Assembly (NCBI GenBank): GCA_913031435.1
Contig: CAJWFD010000015.1
Span: forward strand, 1-45,210
Length of the DNA: 45,210 nucleotides
Origin: an uncultured Cryomorphaceae bacterium
GTDB taxonomy: Bacteria > Bacteroidota > Bacteroidia > Flavobacteriales > Schleiferiaceae
Reading direction: 5' to 3'
Part shown: positions 17,306 to 24,144 of the stretch, in pieces
Layout: every line of letters begins with the position of its first letter
Position numbering within the stretch: position 1 is the stretch's first letter
Position numbers and translations under genes: made by a program
The notes under the pieces: generated by a model
The model's database searches: none
What the model was told of the DNA's origin: nothing
The model's input: the letters and a program-made list of their open reading frames with translations, nothing else

Positions 17306-17992
17306 ATGGAAAAACAGCGGATTTTATTAGTTGAGGATGATGTGAACTTCGGAAACTTATTGAGGGACACTATGGCCTTTAATGATTACGAGGTTGTTCT
17401 AGAGCGGGATGGCGTGCAGGGACTTAGAGCGTATAAACAAGGAGAATATGATCTATGCATATTTGACATAATGATGCCTAAGAAAGATGGTTTAACCCTC
17501 GCTACTGAAGTAAAGGAAATTGACAATGGTCAACCATTGATTTTCCTTACTGCTAAAGGACAAAAGGAAGATATCATAGCCGGATATTCTGCTGGGGCAG
17601 ATGATTACCTGGTCAAGCCATTTGACACAGATGTACTACTTTATAAGATACAAGCAATTATCGGTCGTAAATCTGCTGATACCGAGCAGGAAGTTGATGA
17701 ATTAACCATTGCGTCATTCACGTTTATGCCAAAAATAAGACAGTTGGTATGGGAAGGAGAGGTTACAAGGCTGAGCCCAAAGGAAAGTGAATTACTGAAA
17801 ATGCTCGTTGCTCATAAAAATCAACTTTTACCTCGTTCGAAGGCACTGCTGAAGATCTGGCGGGAAGACAATTATTTCACAGGAAGATCGATGGATGTCT
17901 ATGTGGCGAAACTTCGAAAGTATTTGAAGGTTGATCCCACATTGCGCATTGAGAATGTTCATGGAGAAGGGTTTCGTTTGGTTCAGGAGTAA
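17306..17992 (+). CDS. OmpR-family response regulator (RprY-like)
   Basis: A 228-residue transcription factor. The receiver domain has the acidic pair E10/D11/D12, phospho-acceptor D54 in CIFDIMMPKKDG, T82 and the invariant K104 in VKPFD. The C-terminal winged-helix domain (about residues 130-228) shows RLSPKESELLKMLVAHKNQ and RSMDVYVAKLRKYLK, diagnostic of the OmpR/PhoB class. It starts 2 nt after the kinase stop, so the two form one unit. Its stop codon directly abuts the stop of the convergent cryptochrome gene, with no terminator between them. Convergent read-through would produce antisense RNA to the cryptochrome operon. Regulon unknown. Confidence 0.93.
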   Translation: MEKQRILLVEDDVNFGNLLRDTMAFNDYEVVLERDGVQGLRAYKQGEYDLCIFDIMMPKKDGLTLATEVKEIDNGQPLIFLTAKGQKEDIIAGYSAGADDYLVKPFDTDVLLYKIQAIIGRKSADTEQEVDELTIASFTFMPKIRQLVWEGEVTRLSPKESELLKMLVAHKNQLLPRSKALLKIWREDNYFTGRSMDVYVAKLRKYLKVDPTLRIENVHGEGFRLVQE

Positions 17993-19453
17993 CTACTTTC
18001 TGAATGGACTTTTATTCACATGTTTATTAAGGATACGCCGCGCTTCAATCTTCACTGATTTGTCCTTTTTTTTACCGTAAAGCATGGAACTAGCGTATGC
18101 TCTGGACTTACTAAGATCTACTATAGGTCTTGACGGGTATGATCCAAGAGAATATCCCATCATAGCTAACTCCAGAGGAGGTATGGTCCAGGGCTCATGA
18201 ATATATGGAGCTGGGATATTGATGAGCTCAGGAATCCATTGGCGGATAAAATCACCTTGAGCATCGTGGTCTTTACTTTGTTTTATTGGATTGTAGATTC
18301 TGATCGTATTCACTCCGGTATATCCACTTTGCATTTGGAATTGGGAGTAATGTATACCGGGCTCGAAGTCCGTGAACAGCGATGCCAAATAATCGGCTCC
18401 TGGTTTCCATGGAAGCCATAAGTATTGGCTGTAAAAGCTTACAACCATGGCCCTCATTCTGAAATTCAAATATCCTGTTGCATTTAGGCATCGCATGCAT
18501 GCGTCGATAAGTGGAACTCCAGTAGTTCCAGATTTCCAAGCATCAAACTTTACTTGGTCCATTGCCTTAACGTTATCCACAGCGAGGTAACCTCTGTTGA
18601 TAGGAAGGAATTCATACTCCCATTCACTTTCGAACTTTTGAATAAAATGAGCCTGCCATCGAAGTCTATCTGCAAAAGCTTTAAAATTTCTTTTACTACC
18701 TACTATTGGTGCCTGTCGCATACTTTGATAGACCGTCCGGACACTTATGGTTCCCCATGCTAAGTGAGGGGAAATCCGACTGCATCCCTTTCTAGATTCT
18801 TGCGGTTTTGAAATGCTAAGGGCGTATGCCTTTATTCTATCTGTTAGAAAACTTTGTAGAATATGATGAGCTCTGCGCTCACCACCTCGCTGAAAAAACG
18901 GGTGAGGTTCAAAGTTAGGTAGGTATAACGGCGCAAAATCAGGACTAAATTGAAGGGCTCGCTTTTTTAAAAGTTCCTTGTCTATGGACTGTGTTGGGAG
19001 AGATACATCAATCAACCATTTTTTGACCCAATCCTGCCGGTTTTTTAAACCACGCTGTACTCCATTAGCTACAAATTCATGCCATTTGATTTGATGACGT
19101 AAAAACCATTTTTTGAGTTCAATATCTCTGTCAAAAGTGTACTTGATACCGGTTTCTTGATGGCTAAAAACGTGTTGCACATCGAAGTGTTTGTTCGCTT
19201 TTTTAAAAAAGCACATGGCATCCGTAGAAAACAAATGCAAGATAGGAGCGCCTATTTGGATATTAATGTCTTCTACAGAATCTATAATAAACCTACTGTG
19301 ACGCTCATCGTATTGAGGTAAATCGAATAATCCTGGTTCATGTAGAAATACCAGCCAAAGCTTGTTTGATCCATTCAGAGCTTGACAAAGAGCTTCATGA
19401 TCGTATAGCCTTAAATCACGCTTAAACCATACAATGTCTATGGCTTCCCGCAT
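17993..19453 (-). CDS. Cryptochrome/photolyase-family flavoprotein, atypical electron-transfer residues
   Basis: A 486-residue member of the cryptochrome/photolyase family. The N-terminal domain opens with [15 protein letters not shown]; the C-terminal FAD domain shows [36 protein letters not shown] and [15 protein letters not shown]. Hand alignment to E. coli photolyase, using the 23-residue spacing in both proteins, pairs E. coli W359 with W349 here, W382 with F372 and W384 with M374 (in HYSQFQMQ). E. coli W306 has no Trp partner, N378 pairs with H368, and W338 with Y328. The classical Trp triad is therefore mostly absent. DNA repair, light sensing or another role cannot be decided. It is the last gene of a tight operon after the SDR and flavin-reductase-like genes (stop TAA directly followed by its ATG). 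Confidence 0.88.
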   Translation of the reverse strand: MREAIDIVWFKRDLRLYDHEALCQALNGSNKLWLVFLHEPGLFDLPQYDERHSRFIIDSVEDINIQIGAPILHLFSTDAMCFFKKANKHFDVQHVFSHQETGIKYTFDRDIELKKWFLRHQIKWHEFVANGVQRGLKNRQDWVKKWLIDVSLPTQSIDKELLKKRALQFSPDFAPLYLPNFEPHPFFQRGGERRAHHILQSFLTDRIKAYALSISKPQESRKGCSRISPHLAWGTISVRTVYQSMRQAPIVGSKRNFKAFADRLRWQAHFIQKFESEWEYEFLPINRGYLAVDNVKAMDQVKFDAWKSGTTGVPLIDACMRCLNATGYLNFRMRAMVVSFYSQYLWLPWKPGADYLASLFTDFEPGIHYSQFQMQSGYTGVNTIRIYNPIKQSKDHDAQGDFIRQWIPELINIPAPYIHEPWTIPPLELAMMGYSLGSYPSRPIVDLSKSRAYASSMLYGKKKDKSVKIEARRILNKHVNKSPFRK

Positions 19454-20080
19454 TTAGAATTTAAATTTTGCTGCGTTTGGATAGGGGAAGAAGTCAAATT
19501 CATTTCCTGTAGTATACTGGTTCAGTCCAAGCGCTAAAGATGGACCATTCTGCCAAGAAAGTTGTCCACTATCCTCGACTGTTACTTCTTTAGCGAATCC
19601 AATTTGCTTGATGGCTCCCACGGTATAAACGCAGCCATTGTTCAATTTAAATTCTTCTAGAAACTCAAGTTCCATGGCCCATAGGGCACTGGTAGGTATA
19701 GGATGGGTCCAATGCTCTAATGTTTTTACCGATCCACCTACTGCCGTCCACTCAAATGTTCCATAAGGCGCATTTACGCTGCTGTCGTGTAATATTTCGG
19801 CTTGACGAAGCGGAATAGTCGTTAAAGTGAGACGTTTAGTTAACCTGTAGTTTGATAAGGTATGGCGTTCTCCTTGATCAGGCCTAAATAGAACACTTAT
19901 TTGCGGTGGGTGGGACCCTACATGCGTGACGTTCGAAAAAGTACCGGAATTCCAATGACCTTCTGTTCCCGAAATTCCTAGAAATGCTGTTCTTATTCCG
20001 GAAGCGGAATTAATTAGCGATGTTCTATATCTCTTCTCAAGAGTCGCCAGTTGTTTTTCGTCGAAGTAGGTTTTAAACAT
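19454..20080 (-). CDS. Flavin-reductase-like (split-barrel FMN-binding) protein
   Basis: A 208-residue protein that looks like the flavin reductase/split-barrel family. The start at 20080 (MFKTYFDEKQLATLEKRYR) lies 2 nt after the SDR stop; the longer frame would begin inside the SDR gene. Segments typical of the FMN-binding barrel are GTFSNVTHVGSHPPQISVLF (residues about 47-66) and HTLSNYRLTKRLTLTTIP, where neighbouring family members place a flavin-phosphate contact. C-terminal residues are LALGLNQYTTGNEFDFFPYP. It could supply reduced flavin to the cryptochrome encoded directly downstream, or act on another substrate (inference). Assignment rests on pattern recognition, so an unrelated beta-barrel remains possible. 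Confidence 0.65.
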   Translation of the reverse strand: MFKTYFDEKQLATLEKRYRTSLINSASGIRTAFLGISGTEGHWNSGTFSNVTHVGSHPPQISVLFRPDQGERHTLSNYRLTKRLTLTTIPLRQAEILHDSSVNAPYGTFEWTAVGGSVKTLEHWTHPIPTSALWAMELEFLEEFKLNNGCVYTVGAIKQIGFAKEVTVEDSGQLSWQNGPSLALGLNQYTTGNEFDFFPYPNAAKFKF

Positions 20081-20082
20081 GT

Positions 20083-20769
20083 CTAAAGGACGCTTTGACC
20101 ACCATCCACATGAATGATCTGTCCTGTCATCCAAGAGCTTTTGTCACTCAGTAGAAAAGCCGTCATTTCCGCGATATCACTTACTTCTCCAACTCGTTTC
20201 ATAGGGTTGTTAGCACCAATAGCTTGTTTTTTCTCTTCCGTACTCAATAACTTAGATGCTAGTGGTGTGTCAGTTAAACTTGGAGCGATACAATTGATAC
20301 GGGCTTTAGGAGCCCATTCAGATGCTATAGCTCTCGTCATTCCTTCAATAGCACCCTTAGAAGCACTCACTGTTGCATGAAAAGGCATTCCACGCCCAAC
20401 AGCCACGGTAGAGTAAAGCACACAGGAAGGTATAGACTCTTTATTAAAATTCTTCTGAGCTGCCTGTAATGCTTTTACTGCTCCAACAACGTGTAGATTA
20501 AAGTCTTGCTGGAAAACCTCAGGCTTAAGGCCTCTAAAGGGTTTTAAATTGATGGAACCTACACTGTAGACCAATCCGTCAATCTGTTCGGGCATTTGAT
20601 CACTCCATTCATCTGTGGTGACGTCAAATTCTTCCCATTCAACGCTATGGGCATGCCCCTCGTAGGGGGTTCTGCTAAATATGGTAACTCTGTGCCCTTC
20701 AGCAGCTAAAAGTTCTGCGGTGGCCTTTCCAATTCCTTTGCTGCCGCCTATGATGACAAAATGTTTCAT
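20083..20769 (-). CDS. Atypical short-chain dehydrogenase/reductase lacking the catalytic Tyr
   Basis: A 228-residue Rossmann protein. The cofactor motif GGSKGIG is at residues 8-14, the Ser/Thr position is S120/T121, and the C-terminal RINCIAPSLTDTPL and GQIIHVDGG are classical SDR elements. In the active-site motif, usually YxxxK, the sequence reads HATVSASKG: Lys138 is present but the Tyr position is Val134. The NNAG structural motif reads SVGS. Ordinary SDR redox chemistry therefore seems unlikely unless another residue replaces Tyr. It may bind NAD(P)(H) as a sensor or scaffold. It is the first gene of the operon with the flavin-reductase-like and cryptochrome genes. A short inverted repeat (AACGC-N7-GCGTT, 20797-20813) lies 28 nt upstream of its start. 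Confidence 0.85.
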   Translation of the reverse strand: MKHFVIIGGSKGIGKATAELLAAEGHRVTIFSRTPYEGHAHSVEWEEFDVTTDEWSDQMPEQIDGLVYSVGSINLKPFRGLKPEVFQQDFNLHVVGAVKALQAAQKNFNKESIPSCVLYSTVAVGRGMPFHATVSASKGAIEGMTRAIASEWAPKARINCIAPSLTDTPLASKLLSTEEKKQAIGANNPMKRVGEVSDIAEMTAFLLSDKSSWMTGQIIHVDGGQSVL

Positions 20770-20796
20770 TGAGTAGTACGTTATTCTAAGATTCTA

Positions 20797-20813
20797 AACG
20801 CAATTTAAGCGTT
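20797..20813. promoter_or_regulatory. Possible operator between the SDR operon and hutH
   Basis: The 103-nt divergent gap holds one inverted repeat, AACGC AATTTAA GCGTT. It could bind a dimeric regulator, but five-base arms can arise by chance. On the hutH side TATTTTG at 20853-20859 is one base short of TAnnTTTG. No exact promoter is visible for the minus-strand operon. Confidence 0.2.
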
Positions 20814-20872
20814 AAGGTTCAGTAAAGTGATCCTACAATAAGCATTGTGGTGTATTTTGCAACTACAAATTT

Positions 20873-22402
20873 ATGCATATGACCACAGTTGTATTAGGCG
20901 ACCACCCCTTGACATTTAAACAATATGAGTCCATTGCCCTCGGGGATTGTAAGCTTGGTCTTGGAGTACTGGCTAAAGCACGTATTGTAGCTTCAAGATC
21001 TTTTCTTGAAGCTAAATCGGCAAAAAGTGAAAAACCTATTTACGGAGTAAACACGGGTTTTGGTTCTTTATGTAACGTAGAGATATCTCCCGATAAACTA
21101 GGTCAACTACAAACTAATCTTGTTCGTTCGCATGCTTGTGGTGCCGGTGATTATGTTCGAAACGAGATCATTAGACTAATGATCGCTTTGAAGGTGCAAA
21201 GTTTTGCTGTAGGAGTTAGTGGTATCCGACTCGAAGTAGTTCAAGAATTAATGCACCTATATAATTCAGGTGTGCTTCCTGTTATCTATGAGCAAGGATC
21301 TCTCGGTGCATCGGGGGATCTAGCACCTTTAGCTCATATGAGTTTACCGCTATTAGGTGAAGGGTTTTTATGGTGGAACGGAAAAAAAGTAGCCACAAAA
21401 ACATTTTTAGAACGTTCTGATGTTCAGCCTTGGGTACCATGTCAATTGGCTTCTAAGGAAGGATTGGCGCTGTTAAACGGAACTCAATTCATGTCTGCTC
21501 ATGGAATGTATGCCATGATTCATGGCCAGAAATTAGACTATTTAGCAGATAAACTAGCCGCTCTTTCAACGGTGGCACATGATGGGCGGATCGAAGCATT
21601 TACATCTGGTGTGCACGCTACTCGGCCGCAATGGGGTCAGGTCAAGACAGCAACGAGGATATATGGCTGGCTGGATGTTTGTCCTACCATGCATAGCGAT
21701 AAACTACATGTCCAAGATCCTTATAGTTTCAGGTGCGTTCCGCAGGTACATGGAGCATCAAAAAACGCTTTAAGACATGCTATAGAAGTTATTGATATTG
21801 AGGTAAATGCGGCCACAGATAACCCAGTAGTTTTAGAAACGGAGGACGCCATAATTTCCGCAGGTAATTTTCATGGCCAGCCTTTGGCTCTAGTATTAGA
21901 CTATGCTGCATTAGCCTTGCATGAATATGGGAGTATTTCCGAGCGAAGAACTTATCAATTAATATCTGGTCGTAGAGATCTACCACCATTCTTAGTTAAA
22001 AACCCTGGATTGAATAGCGGTTTAATGATTGCCCAGTATACCGCTGCAGGAATTGTAAGTCAAAACAAACAATACTGTACTCCAGCGTCAGCTGATAGCA
22101 TCGAAAGTTCTAATGGCCAGGAAGATCATGTAAGCATGGGTGCAAATGCGGCTACTAAGCTTATTAAAGTGCTTGATAACTTATATACAATTTTAGGTAT
22201 TGAACTACTCAATGCTTCTCAGGCTTTGTACTTAAGAGGTGTTAAGCCTTCGGGTGAACTAGAAACTTTACTAAATGAATTTCGTAAGGTTTGTGCTGTG
22301 ATAGAAGAAGATGAATTCATGCAACCTAAAATAGAATCGGCGACAGAATTTTTAAAAGGTCAGGCATTCTCTAATGATGTTTTACTTTCGTCAAATAATT
22401 GA
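20873..22402 (+). CDS. hutH: Histidine ammonia-lyase
   Basis: Removes ammonia from L-histidine to give urocanate, the first step of histidine use, in the cytosol. The 509 residues match the family. The MIO cofactor triad Ala-Ser-Gly is at 146-148 within GSLGASGDLAPLAHM. Y57 and GVNTGFGS line the active site. H87 in LVRSHACG is at the position that favours histidine over phenylalanine or tyrosine. QDPYSFRCVPQVHG and a DNPV segment near residue 316 are also conserved. Start may be 20873 or 20879 (both ATG). No other hut gene is nearby; DUF493 follows 9 nt later. An isolated lyase could instead make urocanate for another purpose, but HAL is the simplest call. Confidence 0.9.
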   Translation: MHMTTVVLGDHPLTFKQYESIALGDCKLGLGVLAKARIVASRSFLEAKSAKSEKPIYGVNTGFGSLCNVEISPDKLGQLQTNLVRSHACGAGDYVRNEIIRLMIALKVQSFAVGVSGIRLEVVQELMHLYNSGVLPVIYEQGSLGASGDLAPLAHMSLPLLGEGFLWWNGKKVATKTFLERSDVQPWVPCQLASKEGLALLNGTQFMSAHGMYAMIHGQKLDYLADKLAALSTVAHDGRIEAFTSGVHATRPQWGQVKTATRIYGWLDVCPTMHSDKLHVQDPYSFRCVPQVHGASKNALRHAIEVIDIEVNAATDNPVVLETEDAIISAGNFHGQPLALVLDYAALALHEYGSISERRTYQLISGRRDLPPFLVKNPGLNSGLMIAQYTAAGIVSQNKQYCTPASADSIESSNGQEDHVSMGANAATKLIKVLDNLYTILGIELLNASQALYLRGVKPSGELETLLNEFRKVCAVIEEDEFMQPKIESATEFLKGQAFSNDVLLSSNN

Positions 22403-22411
22403 TCATACATA

Positions 22412-22684
22412 ATGAGTGAAGATCCATATAAAGGACTCCGAGAGAAGTTAGAAGACCTCACCTGGCCGTCGGTCTATCTGTTTAAGTTTATAGTACCTAC
22501 AGACAATCAAAAGCTAGCTCAAGCTGAAGCGCTTTTTGACGCTACGGTTGCTCAGGTAGAACTGAGAAAAAGTAAAAGTGGCAAGTTCGTTTCTATTAGC
22601 GCTAAGGAGATGATGCTTAGTGTTGACGCAGTTATTGAGCGTTATGAAGAAGCTACTAAGATTCCTGGATTAATGGCTCTTTAG
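22412..22684 (+). CDS. DUF493 family protein
   Basis: A 90-residue protein matching the YbeD-like DUF493 family: WPSVYLFKFIVP near the start, KSGKFVSISAKEMML in the middle, and a closing helix VIERYEEATKIPGLMAL. The fold is a small alpha/beta ACT-like domain of unknown function, cytosolic. It is 9 nt downstream of hutH and probably cotranscribed with it, though I know no functional link. Its stop is 1 nt from the stop of the convergent TIGR02757 gene; no terminator is visible between them. Confidence 0.85.
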   Translation: MSEDPYKGLREKLEDLTWPSVYLFKFIVPTDNQKLAQAEALFDATVAQVELRKSKSGKFVSISAKEMMLSVDAVIERYEEATKIPGLMAL

Positions 22685-22685
22685 G

Positions 22686-23462
22686 CTATTTCCACCCCTC
22701 GTATACACCCAGTCCAAATAAAGCATAGTCGAGTTTAGAAGGATCCTCAGGAGCAATGAGTCTAACAGATGAATCTAATTCTATTACCGCCTTCCAGTCG
22801 CTTTGCTTTCTAGTTAATAACCCTAGATTGCGCGCAACACGTCCGCTATGAACGTCAAGTGGAATACTGAGCAGGGCAGGGTCAATGTCCCAAATACCAA
22901 AATCTATACCTTCTGTGTTAGGTCTGGCCATCCATCTAGCATACATCACTAAACGCTTACAGGCACTTCCTTTAAGGGGGTCTCCAAAGTGCTTACTGGC
23001 TCGTTGGGGTAGACCATTATTTAAAAGAAATGTCTTAAAGGCACTAAAAGCGCCTCCAATATTTGTGTCAGCGGGTTGCAGTGATTGTTTGAAAAAATCA
23101 CCAATTGAATTGTATTCACCATACAGTTTTTGTAGTGACAAGACCAGACCTTTTATATCGTCATCTTTAAATGTGCGGTGCACAAATCCATTAAATGATT
23201 GTAAATCTGAAGCATTGGCATTTTGGATGAAATCTGAAGGACTATGGTCCATGCGTTCCATCAGGTCTTTAGACTTTGCTATAATCGTTTTACGTCCTCC
23301 CCAGCTCAGCGTTGCCGCAATGAGTCCACTAACTTCTATATCTTTTGTATTAGAGTAGAAATGGGGAATTTGTATCGGATCATCCTGAATGAAACTGTAT
23401 TGCGCGTATTCTTTTGCCTTATCAATCAAAAAATCCTTGAGCTCCTCTTTCGGTAAGTTCAT
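22686..23462 (-). CDS. TIGR02757 family protein
   Basis: A 258-residue protein of the TIGR02757 family, widespread in Bacteroidota and of unknown function. Family-like segments are YSFIQDDPIQIPHFYS, VSGLIAATLSWGGRK, RASKHFGDPLKGSACKRL and IPLDVHSGRVARNLGLL. The combination DPI-P, the LxWGxR segment and the C-terminal DVHSGRVAR resembles HhH-type DNA-repair folds (distant impression only). There is no signal peptide. It follows the LolD-like gene by 8 nt on the same strand, so it is probably the last gene of the DUF5916-LolD unit. Confidence 0.82.
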   Translation of the reverse strand: MNLPKEELKDFLIDKAKEYAQYSFIQDDPIQIPHFYSNTKDIEVSGLIAATLSWGGRKTIIAKSKDLMERMDHSPSDFIQNANASDLQSFNGFVHRTFKDDDIKGLVLSLQKLYGEYNSIGDFFKQSLQPADTNIGGAFSAFKTFLLNNGLPQRASKHFGDPLKGSACKRLVMYARWMARPNTEGIDFGIWDIDPALLSIPLDVHSGRVARNLGLLTRKQSDWKAVIELDSSVRLIAPEDPSKLDYALFGLGVYEGWK

Positions 23463-23470
23463 GTTAAGTT

Positions 23471-24127
23471 TTAAGATTGTAGGAGGGATCCATCAGTCAT
23501 TTTCCAGTGTCTGTTACCTAGGCTTGCCAGTGCTTCGTTGTGCGTAACAACGACTATCGTTTGTCCAAATTTCTCATTCAAGTTGATGAGTAATTCGTGT
23601 ACAGCTTGAGCATTTGCACTGTCGAGATTACCCGTAGGTTCATCAGCAAGTAATATTTCAGGTTCATTCATTAGTGCTCTAGCAAGGGCTACCCGTTGCT
23701 GCTCACCACCACTTAACTCGCTTGGTAAATGATCCGCTCTATCAGCTATTCCTAGTAGCTCTAGCAGCTCTAGTGCACGTGCCTTTGCTTGATCATCCAT
23801 GGAGCCCCCAATCCATTTCGGTAAGGTGGTATTCTCAAGTGCGGTGAGTTCGGGTAAAAGATTATGAAACTGAAATACCAGACCTACATGAGAATTTCGG
23901 AATGTGTTCAAATCACTCTTGGTCATATCCTCTAAGGAGATGCCATTAAACTTTATAGAGCCATCTGTGGAAGTATCTAAACCTGCGATAAGGTGAAGAA
24001 GTGTGCTTTTTCCTGCACCAGACGCCCCCACAAGAGTGATAAAGTCACCTTTAGAAATAGTGGCGTCAATACCTTTTAAAACTGATGTGTTTCCGTAATT
24101 TTTTTTAACTCCTTTTATCGTAATCAT
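23471..24127 (-). CDS. lolD: LolD-like ABC transporter ATP-binding protein
   Basis: A 218-residue ATPase of the MacB/LolD (FtsE-like) class, which powers extraction of lipoproteins or other substrates from the inner membrane. Walker A is GASGAGKST, the Q-loop is [13 protein letters not shown] (the HNLLPE stretch is typical of LolD), the signature [15 protein letters not shown], Walker [13 protein letters not shown] and the H-loop VVTHNE. The cognate permease (LolC/E) is not in this window, which is common in Bacteroidota where lolD is often unlinked. It starts 17 nt after the DUF5916 stop. A different MacB-type substrate cannot be excluded. Confidence 0.82.
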   Translation of the reverse strand: MITIKGVKKNYGNTSVLKGIDATISKGDFITLVGASGAGKSTLLHLIAGLDTSTDGSIKFNGISLEDMTKSDLNTFRNSHVGLVFQFHNLLPELTALENTTLPKWIGGSMDDQAKARALELLELLGIADRADHLPSELSGGEQQRVALARALMNEPEILLADEPTGNLDSANAQAVHELLINLNEKFGQTIVVVTHNEALASLGNRHWKMTDGSLLQS

Positions 24128-24144
24128 AGTAGTGGAAAGATAGC

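Noticed and set aside
22885-23358. 157-residue plus-strand frame opposite the TIGR02757 gene
   Set aside because: The minus-strand protein has recognisable family motifs over the same bases; this frame has none.
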